A stretch of 13,625 bases of DNA from Methylobacteriaceae bacterium (lineage in GTDB: Bacteria > Pseudomonadota > Alphaproteobacteria > Rhizobiales > Beijerinckiaceae), in assembly GCA_019247255.1 (NCBI GenBank), contig JAFAPJ010000388.1, positions 1 to 13,625 on the forward strand. Reading direction: 5' to 3'. Positions within the stretch are counted from its first letter, which is position 1. Each line of letters begins with the position of its first letter. Shown in pieces: positions 1-7,826 of this stretch. The notes under the pieces are model-generated. The model ran no database searches. It saw nothing but the letters and a program-made list of their open reading frames with translations, and was not told where the DNA came from. Position numbers and translations under genes: made by a program.

Positions 1-627
1 GAGGCCGCGCAGCGGGAAGATCTGCCAGAACGAGCCGCCCGCGAAGAGCACGATGAGTAGGATCGCGAACAGGAAGCTCGGGATCGCGTAGCCCACGATC
101 ACGACCGCCGACGTCCAGATGTCGAAAGGCCGTCCGTCGGTCACCGCCTTCTTGATCCCGAGCGGGATCGAGATCGCGTAGGACAGCAGCGTCATCCACA
201 GGCCGAGCGTGATCGAGACGGGCAGCTTCTCCCGGATGAGCTGCAGGACCGAGACGTCGCGGAAGTAGCTCCGGCCGAAATCGAAGCGGGCGTAGTCCCC
301 GATCATCTTCAGGAACCGCTCGTGCGCCGGCTTGTCGAAGCCGAACTGCTTCTCGAGCTGTGCGATGAAGGCCGGGTCGAGGCCCTGCGCGCCGCGATAG
401 CGGGAGTTAGACTCGCCGCCGCCTGCCTGCGGACGGGCCCCGCCGAGATCGCCGCCGCTCCCGCCCGAGACCCGCGAGGCGGCTCCCGCATCGGTGCCCC
501 GGATCTGCGCGAGCACGCGCTCGACCGGGCCGCCCGGCGCGAATTGCACGATGACGAAGGAGATCAGCATGATGCCGAGCACCGTCGGGATCATGAGAAG
601 GAGCCGGCGCAGGACGTAGGCGGCCAC
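1..627 (-). CDS. yejB: YejB-type oligopeptide ABC transporter permease (partial, C-terminus outside window)
   Basis: Inner-membrane permease subunit of the YejABEF peptide importer (dipeptide/oligopeptide ABC family). The window holds the first 209 codons; the frame is still open at base 1, and E. coli YejB is about 364 residues long, so a bit over half is present. The start is GTG at 627-625, because an in-frame TGA lies two codons upstream. The protein opens with [19 protein letters not shown], a typical first membrane segment, followed by APGGPVE. A Gly/Ser-rich periplasmic stretch (about residues 43-75) ends in [12 protein letters not shown], as in E. coli YejB. Then come [21 protein letters not shown] and [16 protein letters not shown], all hallmarks of YejB rather than generic DppB. 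It starts 50 nt after the stop of the second binding-protein gene and is almost certainly in one operon with it. yejE and yejF would be expected beyond the left edge. Confidence 0.93.
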   Translation of the reverse strand, partial: MAAYVLRRLLLMIPTVLGIMLISFVIVQFAPGGPVERVLAQIRGTDAGAASRVSGGSGGDLGGARPQAGGGESNSRYRGAQGLDPAFIAQLEKQFGFDKPAHERFLKMIGDYARFDFGRSYFRDVSVLQLIREKLPVSITLGLWMTLLSYAISIPLGIKKAVTDGRPFDIWTSAVVIVGYAIPSFLFAILLIVLFAGGSFWQIFPLRGL

Positions 628-677
628 GGGTCAGCTCCGGCGCCAGGTCGTCGTCCCGAGCCGCGGGGCGGGTCGGC

Positions 678-2558
678 TCACCCGCGCGCGCCCGCCTTGG
701 ACCACCAGGTCTGGGGGGCGCCCAGCGCGTAGGCCGGCGGCTCGGGCGGACGCTCGAAGACGTCCCAATAGGCGATCGGGTTGGAGCCGCGGTACCACAT
801 CGGCACCCAGTATCGCCCGGCGCGGAGCACGCGGTCGAGAGCCCGGCAGGCCGCGACGAGCGCCGGGCGGTCCTCGGCCGCGACGATCCTATCGAGCAGG
901 GCGTCGACGACCGGGTCGGCGATGCCGGCGATGTTCTGCGAGCCGCGCGTCGCGGCCGCGCGCGCGCTGAAAAGCTGACGCAAGGCTTCGCCCGGGGTCG
1001 GCGAGTTCGAGAACCGCTGCGTGACGAGGTCGAAGTCGAAATCCTCCAGCCGCCGCTGATATTGCGCCGGGTCGACGACCCGGATGGCGCCGGCGATCCC
1101 GAGCAGGTTCAGGTTGCGGATGAAGGGCTGCGTATGCGGCTGCAGCGTCTGCTGGAAATCGAGGAACTCGACCGCGAGGGGCTCGCCGGAGGGCAGCTTC
1201 AGGACGGAGCCGTCCCGCTTGCAGCCGGCTTCCCGCAGAAGCTCGTTCGCGCGGCGCAGAAGCCCGCGATCCTGGCCCGAGCCGTCGGAGCGCGGCGGCG
1301 ACCAGGGCTCGCCGAACACCTCCGGGGCGAGGCTCGCCCGATGCGGCGCGAGAAGGGCGAGCTCGCCTTCGCTCGGGCGGCCCTCCGCCTTCAGGTCCGA
1401 GTTCTCGAAGTACGAGGCCGTGCGGGCATAGGCCCCGTACATGATCGTGGCGTTCGTCCACTCGAAATCGAAGGCGAGCCCGATCGCCTCGCGGATCCGC
1501 GGGTCCTTGAACTTGTCCCGGCGCGTATTGAAGAACCAGCCCTGCATGCCGGACGGCGTGCGGTCGGGCAGCACCGCGCGCTGGACGCGCCCGTCCTGCG
1601 CGGCGGGGAAATCATAGCCCGTCGCCCAGATGCGGGCCGTGAATTCCTGGCGAAAGTTGAACACGCCCGCCTTGAACGCCTCGAAGGCGACCTGCCGGTC
1701 CCGGAAATACTCGAACCGGACCTCGTCGAAATTGTTCTGCCCGACATTCACGGGCAGGCGCGCCCCCCAGAAGTCGCGCAGGCGCTGGAAGGCGACAAAG
1801 CGGCCGACCTCGAAATGCGATACCCGGTACGGCCCGGAGGAGGGCGGCGGCTCGAGGCTCGCGGCCTCGAAGTCGCGCGTGGCGTCATAGGCGGCCGAGA
1901 AGATCGGCAGCGTGGCCACGATGAGCGGGAGATCCCGGGCGCGCTCGGGCGCGAAGCGGGCCCGGACGACGTCGTCCCCCTCGGCCTCCGAACCTTCGAA
2001 TTGCAGCAGCGCCTGGCTGATGCGGGGGTGGCCTTTGGTCTTCAGGATGTTGTGCGAGAAGGCGACGTCGGCGGCGGTGACCCGCGCACCGTCGTCGAAG
2101 CGCGCCTCGGGCCGAAGTCGAAACGTGTAGGTCAGCCCGTCGACGCTGCGCGAGACGGAGCGGGCGACGTAGCCGTAGACGGCGTCGGGCTCGTCGAGCG
2201 CCCGGACCATCAGGCTCGCGGCCGTGAGCCCGCCGTCGCCCGGCGCTCCCATGCCGGCCGCGCCATCGCCCTTCAACACGTAGATGTTGAGCGTATTGAA
2301 CGTGTCGAAGTTCTGGTTGCCCGCGACCGTGGCGATCTGGGACGAGAAGCTGCCGCCCTTCGGCGCGTCCGGCCGCACGTAGTCGAAATGCGGGAAGTCG
2401 GCGCCGTATCTGAGGTCGCCGAAGATCGAGAGGCCGTGGCTCGTCGCCTCGGTGGCGGCGCGGGCCGTCGGCATCCCGATCGCGCCGGCGACGCCGACGG
2501 CGCCGAGTCCGGCGAGGACGGCGCGGCGCGGCGGGTCGAAGCGCCGCGTCCTGGTCAC
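678..2558 (-). CDS. YejA-like extracellular solute-binding protein, family 5 (second of two tandem copies)
   Basis: Periplasmic peptide-binding subunit that feeds the YejB permease encoded next to it; 626 residues, normal for this family. The start is taken as GTG at 2558-2556, whose GTGA overlaps the TGA stop of the preceding copy by 4 nt, suggesting coupled translation. The frame stays open far upstream of this GTG, but that part reads through the other copy and is a high-GC shadow. Residues 1-34 look like a signal peptide with a twin-arginine pair (PPRRAVLAGLGAVG, R11-R12) and a TARA cleavage region, so export by Tat is possible. The mature part begins HGLSIFGDLRYG and FPHFDYVRPDAPKGG, typical of YejA-like proteins. 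Later family 5 features are FRLRPEARFDDG, GPYRVSHFEVG, FEYFRDRQVAFEAFKAG and IREAIGLAFDFEW. The C-terminus has MWYRGSNPIAYWD. The substrate is not visible from sequence; peptides are inferred from the Yej system. Confidence 0.9.
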   Translation of the reverse strand: MTRTRRFDPPRRAVLAGLGAVGVAGAIGMPTARAATEATSHGLSIFGDLRYGADFPHFDYVRPDAPKGGSFSSQIATVAGNQNFDTFNTLNIYVLKGDGAAGMGAPGDGGLTAASLMVRALDEPDAVYGYVARSVSRSVDGLTYTFRLRPEARFDDGARVTAADVAFSHNILKTKGHPRISQALLQFEGSEAEGDDVVRARFAPERARDLPLIVATLPIFSAAYDATRDFEAASLEPPPSSGPYRVSHFEVGRFVAFQRLRDFWGARLPVNVGQNNFDEVRFEYFRDRQVAFEAFKAGVFNFRQEFTARIWATGYDFPAAQDGRVQRAVLPDRTPSGMQGWFFNTRRDKFKDPRIREAIGLAFDFEWTNATIMYGAYARTASYFENSDLKAEGRPSEGELALLAPHRASLAPEVFGEPWSPPRSDGSGQDRGLLRRANELLREAGCKRDGSVLKLPSGEPLAVEFLDFQQTLQPHTQPFIRNLNLLGIAGAIRVVDPAQYQRRLEDFDFDLVTQRFSNSPTPGEALRQLFSARAAATRGSQNIAGIADPVVDALLDRIVAAEDRPALVAACRALDRVLRAGRYWVPMWYRGSNPIAYWDVFERPPEPPAYALGAPQTWWSKAGARG

Positions 2559-4471
2559 CGCGGCGCCCCGGTCTTCGCGGCGAGCGCCTGGTCGTACCAC
2601 CAGATCGAGGGAAAACCCGAGCCGCCGAATTCGGGCAGTCGCTCGGGGCGGCCAAAGCGGTTCCAGCGCGCGGTGCGGATCACGCGCGAGGACCATTGCG
2701 GCACGACGAAATCCTGGGCGAGGAGCACGCGGTCGAGCGCGCGCGTGGCGGCGACCAGAGTCTCGCGGTCTTCCGCGAAGACGATCCGGTCGATCAGCGC
2801 GTCGATCGCATTGTCCTTGATGCCGACGACGTTCCGGGACCCCGAGCGGTCGGCCGCCGCCGAGCCCCAGAATTCGCGCTGTTCGTTGCCGGGCGACAGA
2901 GACTGCGCCCAGAGCTGGGTCGTGACGTCGAAATCGAAGCTGCGCAGCCGGTTCTGGTACTGCGCGGGGTCGACGACCCGGAAATCGACCGCGATGCCGA
3001 TGCGTTCGAGCGCCGCCCGGTAGGGCAGCACCACGCGCTCCGTATTCTGGTCGTATTCGAGGAACTCGACCCGGAGCGGCTGGCCCGACGCCTTGCTGAC
3101 GAGCTGCCGGCCGCGCAGCTCGTAGCCGGCGGCCTGGAGCAGCTGCAGGGCCTCCCGCAGATTCGCCCGCACGGCCTCGGACGAGCCGTTCACCGGGTTC
3201 GCGTAGGGCGTCGTGAAGACGCGCGCGGGGACGAGCTCCTTCAGCTCGTCCAGGATCTGCTTCTCGCGCCCTTCCGGCAGGCCGGAGGAGGCGAGCTCTG
3301 TCCCGAAGAAGTAGGAATCGACCCGCTGATAAAGGCCGTACATCAGCGTCCGGTTCGTTTCTTCGAAATCGAAGGCGAGGTTGAAGGCGCGCCGGACGCG
3401 CTGATCCTGGAATTGCGGGCGCCGCAGGTTGAACGCGAAGGCCTGCATGACGCCGCTCGCGCGGACCGGGAACTCCTCGCGCAGGACGCGACCCTCGGCG
3501 ACCGCCGGGAAGCTGTAGGCGGTCGCCCAGTTCCGGGCGCTGTTCTCCGCCCGATAATCGTACTGGTCGCCCTTGAAGGCTTCGACCAGGACCGTCGTGT
3601 CGCGGAAATACTCGAAGCGGATCTCGCGGAAATTGTGCCGGCCCCGGCCGACATTCAGGTCGCGGGACCAGTGATCCGGCACGAGTTCGTAGAGCGCGTA
3701 GCGGCCCGGCTCGAAGGCCTTCAGGCGATAGGGGCCGGATCCGAGCGGCGGCTCGAGCGTCGTGAGCGTCGGGTCCCGGCGCGTGCCGTTCGGCGCGGTC
3801 CCGGTCCACCAATGCCTGGGGAAGATCGGCAGTTCGCCCACGATCTGAGGCAGCTCGCGGTTACCGGTCTCCGAGAACGTGAAGGTGACCTCGCGCTCGC
3901 CCGTCCGCTCGGCCTTGACCACGTTATGGTAGTAGAAGCCGTAGGTCGGGCTGTTCGCCTTCAGGACCTCGAAGCTGAAGATGACGTCCTCGGGCGTGAT
4001 CGGTCGACCGTCGTTGAAGCGCGCCTCCGGCCGGATCCGGTAGGCGACCCAGCCGCGGTCGTCGGGGAAGCGCACCGCCTCGGCGACGAGGCCGTATTCC
4101 GTGCCGACCTCGTCCTCGGAGGGCGTCATGAGCGTCTGCAGGACAAAGGGGCCGATCCCGGCCTCGAGCTCGCCCTTCACGCCCGACACGATCAGGTTGA
4201 AGTTGTCGAAGGTGCCCTGCTGCCCGAGACGGAGAAGACCGCCCTTGGGCGCGTCGGGCCGTACATAGGCGAAATGGGGGAAGCCCGGCGCATATTTCGG
4301 CTCGCCGAGAAGCGAGAGGCCGTGCCGCCACTCCGGCTCCGTCGTGGCCGGCGCGGCTGGACCCGGAAAGGCAGCCGCCAAGGTCGCGGCGCTGGCTCCT
4401 GCGATGACGTCGCGGCGCGACGGTCTTGACGCCCCCAAGTCTTCGATCATGCCCGGACGAGGCCGCACCAT
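2555..4471 (-). CDS. YejA-like extracellular solute-binding protein, family 5 (first of two tandem copies)
   Basis: Periplasmic peptide-binding protein of the Yej-type importer, 638 residues from the ATG at 4471-4469. A second ATG at 4450-4448 (MIEDLGAS) is an equally possible start, and neither has a clear ribosome-binding site. The N-terminal region has a Tat-like signal, SRPSRRDVIAGAS (R19-R20), followed by an alanine-rich hydrophobic stretch. The mature start HGLSLLGEPKY and FPHFAYVRPDAPKGG mirrors the downstream copy. Shared landmarks are YRIRPEARFNDGRPITPEDV, SGPYRLKAFEPG, FEYFRDTTVLVEAFKG and RRAFNLAFDFEE. The two copies are clearly paralogues but well diverged, so this is an old duplication rather than a recent one. 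It starts 39 nt after the cytochrome gene stop on the same strand and overlaps the next copy by 4 nt. Having two binding proteins for one permease set suggests two ligand ranges; that is inference. Confidence 0.9.
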   Translation of the reverse strand: MVRPRPGMIEDLGASRPSRRDVIAGASAATLAAAFPGPAAPATTEPEWRHGLSLLGEPKYAPGFPHFAYVRPDAPKGGLLRLGQQGTFDNFNLIVSGVKGELEAGIGPFVLQTLMTPSEDEVGTEYGLVAEAVRFPDDRGWVAYRIRPEARFNDGRPITPEDVIFSFEVLKANSPTYGFYYHNVVKAERTGEREVTFTFSETGNRELPQIVGELPIFPRHWWTGTAPNGTRRDPTLTTLEPPLGSGPYRLKAFEPGRYALYELVPDHWSRDLNVGRGRHNFREIRFEYFRDTTVLVEAFKGDQYDYRAENSARNWATAYSFPAVAEGRVLREEFPVRASGVMQAFAFNLRRPQFQDQRVRRAFNLAFDFEETNRTLMYGLYQRVDSYFFGTELASSGLPEGREKQILDELKELVPARVFTTPYANPVNGSSEAVRANLREALQLLQAAGYELRGRQLVSKASGQPLRVEFLEYDQNTERVVLPYRAALERIGIAVDFRVVDPAQYQNRLRSFDFDVTTQLWAQSLSPGNEQREFWGSAAADRSGSRNVVGIKDNAIDALIDRIVFAEDRETLVAATRALDRVLLAQDFVVPQWSSRVIRTARWNRFGRPERLPEFGGSGFPSIWWYDQALAAKTGAPR

Positions 4472-4510
4472 TATGTCGGCTTTGCGTCCGCAGCGACGCG
4501 GCGCGTCACC

Positions 4511-5347
4511 TCACTTCGGCTGGTCGGCGCCGCCACCCTGCGGCTGCGTGGCCGGGATCTGGGTCGGGGTCGGCTGGTCCTTGGCGGCCGGCTGGGGCTG
4601 GTTCGTCGCCGGCTGCGGGTTCGCCTGGAGGGCGGCCGGGGCCGGATCGACCTTCTGGCCGGGAAGGCTGGGCGATGGCTGCTGGGTCGCCTGGCTCGGC
4701 GACCCGGTCGGGGCCGTGGCGGGCGAGCCGGGTCGGGGCGCGGTCGGGGAGCCCGGGGCCGGAGATCCGGCCGGCGCCGTCTGGGCAGGCGTCGCGGCGG
4801 CGGCCTGAGCGGGCGGCAGCGGCACCGGATTATCCGACAAGGATTGCAGGTAGCGGATCACGTCCGCCCGCTCCTTCGGGCTCGAGATGCCCGCGAAGGC
4901 CATGATGGTGCCCTTCACGTAGCCCTTCGGGTTCGCGATGAAGTGGTCGAGCTCGTCGAACGACCACTCGCCGCCCTTCTCCTTCATGGCCGCCGAATAG
5001 GCGAAGCCCTCGTGCGAGCCCTTCGGACGGCCCACCACTCCGTAAAGGGCGGGGCCGATCTTGTTGGGGCCACCCTTCTCGAAGACGTGGCAGGCCTGGC
5101 ACTTCTTCGCCGCGCCCTCGCCGCGCTTGGCGTCGGCGCTCGCGAGCCGGACGGGGAGAGGCTCGGCCTGCGCGCCCTGGTCGCCGGCGGCCGCGGGCTG
5201 CACCGGCTCGGGCACGGGCAGGTCGTAGCCCGGCACGGCAGGCTTCTTGGGCGTATAGATGACCTGCGAGAAGATGCTGAGACCCATCGCGAAGAGGAGC
5301 GTCCCGAGCACGGCGCCCATGATCTTGTTGAGCTCGAACGAATCCAT
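4511..5347 (-). CDS. cycM: Membrane-anchored c-type cytochrome (CycM-like) with long Pro/Ala/Gln-rich C-terminal tail
   Basis: Mono-haem, membrane-anchored cytochrome c of the CycM type, an electron carrier in the respiratory chain facing the periplasm. The 278-residue protein starts at ATG 5347 with an AGGGA element (5357-5361) 9 nt upstream. Residues 9-30 form one hydrophobic segment (IMGAVLGTLLFAMGLSIFSQ), an uncleaved signal anchor. A proline-rich linker (about 33-66) follows, then the cytochrome domain (about 70-174). This has the haem site CQACH (C83, C86, H87), GPALYGVVGR and a likely axial methionine in GTIMAF (M149). The domain closes with RADVIRYLQSL. Residues about 175-278 are a low-complexity tail rich in P, A, Q and G with several GSP repeats; as I recall, CycM proteins normally end near the haem domain, so the tail is an extension. 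Divergence from kdsB-pheA fits the rhizobial arrangement as I know it. Cytochrome family is certain, the symbol likely. Confidence 0.88.
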   Translation of the reverse strand: MDSFELNKIMGAVLGTLLFAMGLSIFSQVIYTPKKPAVPGYDLPVPEPVQPAAAGDQGAQAEPLPVRLASADAKRGEGAAKKCQACHVFEKGGPNKIGPALYGVVGRPKGSHEGFAYSAAMKEKGGEWSFDELDHFIANPKGYVKGTIMAFAGISSPKERADVIRYLQSLSDNPVPLPPAQAAAATPAQTAPAGSPAPGSPTAPRPGSPATAPTGSPSQATQQPSPSLPGQKVDPAPAALQANPQPATNQPQPAAKDQPTPTQIPATQPQGGGADQPK

Positions 5348-5509
5348 CGCGTAAGGTCCCTGGCGCGGCTCTGCGGCCGCCTCGTCCCGATGCGGACGAG
5401 CGCTCTCACCATAATCCGGCCACGGTGACAACGCCGGCCGGCCCGCGACCGGCTTGCCGCGAGGTCGCATCGTGCTAGAGGCGCGCACCACCTCGACCCT
5501 GTTCGCCTC
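5348..5509. promoter_or_regulatory. Divergent intergenic region between cycM and kdsB
   Basis: This 162-bp stretch must hold the promoters for both directions. Rightward, TTGCCG (5454-5459) followed by CTAGAG (5475-5480) resembles an alphaproteobacterial promoter, but the 15-nt spacer is short. It would place the transcript start some 20-25 nt before the kdsB GTG. Leftward, TTGTCA (plus-strand 5426-5431, read on the minus strand) is a good -35 element, but the hexamer 17 nt further on (TGAGAG) is a weak -10. Neither assignment is firm, and no operator palindrome was recognised. Confidence 0.35.
5357..5361 (-). promoter_or_regulatory. Ribosome-binding site of the cycM-like gene
   Basis: On the minus strand AGGGA lies 9 nt before the ATG at 5347. 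It supports the start that places the hydrophobic anchor at the very N-terminus, rather than the much longer open frame upstream. Confidence 0.5.
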
Positions 5510-6256
5510 GTGTCCGACCCCCTCGTGCTCATCCCGGCGCGGCTCGCCGCCACGCGCCTGCCCGACAAGCCGCTCGCCCTCATCGCGGGCGAGCCCATGA
5601 TCGTCCATGTCTGGCGTCGCGCGGTCGCCGCCGGGATCGGGCCGGTCGCGGTCGCGGCCGATTCGCCCGCCATCGTCGCGGCGATCGCCGAGCGGGGCGG
5701 CCGCGCGCTCCTGACACGCCCGGACCACGCCTCCGGCTCAGATCGCATCTCCGAGGCTGCCGAGGCGCTGGACCCCGAGGGCCGGCACGACGTCGTGGTG
5801 AACGTGCAGGGCGACCTGCCCACGATCGAGCCCGAGACGATCGCCGCTTCGCTCCTGCCGCTCGCGGAGCCCGCGGTCGACATCGCGACCCTCGCGGCCG
5901 TGATCACGCGCGAGGAGGAGCGGACGGCGCCCTCCGTCGTGAAGCTCGTGGGGTCCGAGATCCGGCCCGGGCGCCTGCGCGCGCTCTACTTCACACGAGC
6001 GAGCGCGCCCTGGGGCGAGGGCCCGCTGCTCCACCATATCGGGCTCTACGCCTATCGACGGCGCGCGCTCGCCCGCTTCGTCGCGCTTCCGCCCTCGGCC
6101 CTGGAGCGGCGCGAGAAGCTCGAGCAACTGCGGGCGCTCGAGGCCGGCATGCGGATCGACGCCGCCATCGTCGGCGCCGTTCCGCTCGGGGTCGACACGC
6201 CGGCCGACCTCGCTCGGGCCCGCGCCATCATCGAGACCGGTCGGGATCCCGAATGA
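5510..6256 (+). CDS. kdsB: 3-deoxy-manno-octulosonate cytidylyltransferase (CMP-KDO synthetase)
   Basis: Cytoplasmic enzyme that joins KDO to CMP from CTP, activating the sugar for lipid A-KDO assembly in lipopolysaccharide. The 248-residue length is normal for KdsB. The start is GTG at 5510. Visible family motifs are the nucleotide-binding N-terminus [15 protein letters not shown] (residues 8-22), [11 protein letters not shown] (73-83), [13 protein letters not shown] (97-108; E. coli-type enzymes have VQGDEP), [11 protein letters not shown] (158-168), [12 protein letters not shown] (176-187), [10 protein letters not shown] (204-213) and VDTPADL (228-234). The stop overlaps the pheA start as ATGA, so the two genes are co-transcribed. 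KDO synthesis and phenylalanine synthesis are functionally unrelated, but the pairing is, to my knowledge, common in Rhizobiales. Confidence 0.96.
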   Translation: MSDPLVLIPARLAATRLPDKPLALIAGEPMIVHVWRRAVAAGIGPVAVAADSPAIVAAIAERGGRALLTRPDHASGSDRISEAAEALDPEGRHDVVVNVQGDLPTIEPETIAASLLPLAEPAVDIATLAAVITREEERTAPSVVKLVGSEIRPGRLRALYFTRASAPWGEGPLLHHIGLYAYRRRALARFVALPPSALERREKLEQLRALEAGMRIDAAIVGAVPLGVDTPADLARARAIIETGRDPE

Positions 6257-7101
6257 CCGCCACCATCTCCTTCCAGGGCGAGCCCGGTGCGAACTCGCAC
6301 ACGGCCTGCGCCGAGGCCTGCCCGGACCACGCCCCGCTGCCCTGCCCGACCTTCGAGGACGCCTTCGCGGCGGTGACGGACGGGGCGGCCGAGCTCGCCA
6401 TGATCCCGATCGAGAACTCGATCGCCGGACGGGTGGCGGACATCCACCACCTCCTGCCGACCTCAGGGCTCCACATCGTCGGCGAGCACTTCCTCCCGAT
6501 TCACTTCCAGCTGATGGCGCTTCCGGGCGTCGCGCTCGCCGAAATCCGTAGCGTCCACAGCCACATCCACGCGCTCGGACAGTGCCGGAAGATCATCCGC
6601 CGGCTCGGGCTGAAGCCGGTCGTCGCTGGCGACACGGCGGGCGCGGCCCGGGAGGTGGCGGAAGCCGGCGACCGGACCCGCGCGGCCCTCGCGCCGCGGC
6701 TCGCGGCTTCGATCTACGGGCTCGAGGTCCTCGCCGAGGACGTGGAGGACGAGGCCCATAACACGACGCGCTTCGTCATCCTGTCGCGGCAGGCCCGCCC
6801 GCCCGCGGCGGAGCCGGGGGAGGCGGTCACGAGCTTCGTGTTCCGGGTCCGCAACCTGCCGGCGGCGCTCTACAAGGCGCTCGGCGGCTTCGCGACGAAC
6901 GGCGTCAACATGACGAAGCTCGAGTCCTACATGGTGGAGGGCCAGTTCACCGCGACGCAGTTCTACGCGGAGGTGGACGGCGCACCGGACGATCCGCCCC
7001 TCGCCCGCGCGCTCGAGGAGCTCGCCTTCTTCTCTCGCGAGTTTCGGCTGCTCGGCGTCTACCGATCCCATCCCTTCCGGCGCAGCGTCAACGGTGCGTA
7101 G
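6253..7101 (+). CDS. pheA: Prephenate dehydratase with C-terminal ACT regulatory domain
   Basis: Cytoplasmic enzyme converting prephenate to phenylpyruvate, the committed step to phenylalanine; 282 residues, with no chorismate mutase domain attached. The ATG overlaps the kdsB stop by 4 nt. The catalytic domain (about 3-178) shows [12 protein letters not shown] (7-18), [12 protein letters not shown] (50-61), [11 protein letters not shown] (101-111) and the diagnostic TRF motif in NTTRFVIL (170-177). The ACT domain (about 192-275) contains [20 protein letters not shown] (206-225), the region where phenylalanine normally binds, so feedback inhibition is expected. The gene ends with TAG, showing that TAG works as a normal stop in this genome. 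Transcription probably ends at the hairpin near 7289. Confidence 0.96.
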   Translation: MTATISFQGEPGANSHTACAEACPDHAPLPCPTFEDAFAAVTDGAAELAMIPIENSIAGRVADIHHLLPTSGLHIVGEHFLPIHFQLMALPGVALAEIRSVHSHIHALGQCRKIIRRLGLKPVVAGDTAGAAREVAEAGDRTRAALAPRLAASIYGLEVLAEDVEDEAHNTTRFVILSRQARPPAAEPGEAVTSFVFRVRNLPAALYKALGGFATNGVNMTKLESYMVEGQFTATQFYAEVDGAPDDPPLARALEELAFFSREFRLLGVYRSHPFRRSVNGA

Positions 7102-7190
7102 GTTTGTCGCGCGGCGCACGCCCCGTCTCCGCATTTTCGCCACGCTGCCGCCCCGCCAGGGCCCAGGTGTCGAGTAATCTCCGACCTCAG

Positions 7191-7264
7191 TTGCTCCGCT
7201 CCGACGCGGTCTCGGCTATGTCAGCCCCCCAGCCCACCGGGGCGGCGACGGAGTAGAGAAGCAA
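7191..7264 (+). ncRNA. Candidate structured RNA between pheA and its terminator
   Basis: Nested complementary segments can be paired by eye. TTGCT (7191-7195) pairs with AGCAA (7260-7264), and CTCCG (7199-7203) with CGGAG (7249-7253). CGC (7205-7207) pairs with GCG (7245-7247), and GCCCC (7224-7228) with GGGGC (7239-7243). Together they form one elongated stem with internal loops, directly followed by a strong terminator hairpin. It could be a 3' UTR-derived or independent small RNA, or just the folded end of the kdsB-pheA mRNA. No known RNA family was recognised, and GC-rich DNA yields such pairings easily. Confidence 0.3.
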
Positions 7265-7267
7265 TCA

Positions 7268-7298
7268 GGGCCGCCCGAAAGGGCGGCCCTTCGCTTTT
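7268..7298 (+). terminator. Intrinsic (Rho-independent) terminator of the kdsB-pheA transcript
   Basis: A perfect 9-bp stem, GGGCCGCCC (7268-7276) and GGGCGGCCC (7281-7289), is closed by a GAAA tetraloop (a stable GNRA loop). It is followed by TTCGCTTTT. It sits between the convergent pheA and cupin genes. On the opposite strand the stem is followed by TGATTGC, so it would be a poor terminator for the cupin gene. Confidence 0.88.
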
Positions 7299-7317
7299 CC
7301 GGCCTCGCGATGTCATT

Positions 7318-7749
7318 TCAGGAGCCGGCAGGGACCGGCACCAGGCCGTAGCGGTCCATGATCTCCCGGATCTTCGCCTCGTCCGGCGGGACACCCGCGG
7401 CGAACAGCGCCGCGACCTCGCGAAAGTAGGCGGGTCCGAGGACGCCAGGGGTCAGCACCCCGAGGCATCGGGCCGTCTCGGCGCCGCGATTCTCGAAGCC
7501 GTGGACGATCCCGCGCGGGATGAAGGCCGTATCGCCCGGGCCGATCCCGACCTCCTCGCCGTCGATCGTGAAGGTGAGAACGCCCGCGACCCCGTAGACC
7601 GTCTCCTCCCAGCCCCGGTGATAATGGGGCACCGGGACTTGGGCGCGCGGCGGGACCGTCAGCTCGAAGAGGTCGAGCGCGCCGCCCGTCTCGTCCTTGC
7701 TGCGCAGGAACGTCAGCGTGAGCGACCCGATGCGAATGGTCTCGGCCAT
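7318..7749 (-). CDS. Small single-domain cupin protein
   Basis: A 143-residue protein with one cupin beta-barrel, metal-binding by family. The start is ATG at 7749, 5 nt after a GGAGG ribosome-binding site; longer in-frame starts lack this support. The first cupin motif is VPHYHRGWEETVYGVAGVL (about residues 40-58), with metal ligands H42, H44 and E48 or E49. The second is GPGDTAFIPRGIVHGFEN (about 70-87), with H83 as the fourth ligand. The C-terminal 45 residues are helical and hold YFREVAALFA, seen in cupins annotated as stress or quercetinase-like proteins. The substrate cannot be told: such proteins may be enzymes or sensors. It is divergent from the DUF72 gene, sharing an 89-bp upstream region, and convergent with pheA. 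Confidence 0.87.
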   Translation of the reverse strand: MAETIRIGSLTLTFLRSKDETGGALDLFELTVPPRAQVPVPHYHRGWEETVYGVAGVLTFTIDGEEVGIGPGDTAFIPRGIVHGFENRGAETARCLGVLTPGVLGPAYFREVAALFAAGVPPDEAKIREIMDRYGLVPVPAGS

Positions 7750-7754
7750 GTCCG

Positions 7755-7759
7755 CCTCC
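7755..7759 (-). promoter_or_regulatory. Ribosome-binding site of the cupin gene
   Basis: GGAGG on the minus strand, 5 nt before the ATG at 7749. Its upstream edge touches the 14-bp palindrome at 7759-7772, so anything binding or folding there could affect translation. Confidence 0.7.
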
Positions 7760-7772
7760 GGCAAGCTTGCCG
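7759..7772. promoter_or_regulatory. Perfect 14-bp palindrome, candidate operator between cupin and DUF72 genes
   Basis: CGGCAAGCTTGCCG reads the same on both strands. It lies in the 89-bp divergent intergenic region, immediately upstream of the cupin ribosome-binding site. The size and symmetry fit a dimeric regulator site, but no regulator gene is encoded nearby, and in an mRNA with no loop bases it would be a poor hairpin. The operator role is inference. Confidence 0.35.
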
Positions 7773-7826
7773 CGCCTGGGGAAAGGTGATCAGCCCTGCC
7801 CGGCTCGCGCCCGAGGCGCAACGTCG

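Noticed and set aside
2559..3812. An upstream extension of the second YejA-type gene that would make a 1044-residue protein.
   Set aside because: This part runs in another frame through the first YejA-type gene, is arginine- and proline-rich without family motifs, and the GTG at 2558 with its GTGA overlap is a natural start.
1062..4429. Long plus-strand open frames (653 and 577 codons) opposite the two YejA-type genes.
   Set aside because: They mirror the codon structure of the real genes on the other strand, as expected in very GC-rich DNA. Their translations are rich in Arg, Glu, Ala and Val with no recognisable domain.
5348..5728. An N-terminal extension of the CycM-like protein, which is in an open frame back to 5728.
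   Set aside because: The extension would put about 127 hydrophilic residues before the membrane anchor and run through kdsB. The ATG at 5347 has a ribosome-binding site and places the anchor at the N-terminus.
7102..7190. A small gene or promoter just after pheA.
   Set aside because: No open frame with a ribosome-binding site was seen. TAATCT (7175-7180) could be a -10 element but has no -35 at a proper distance.
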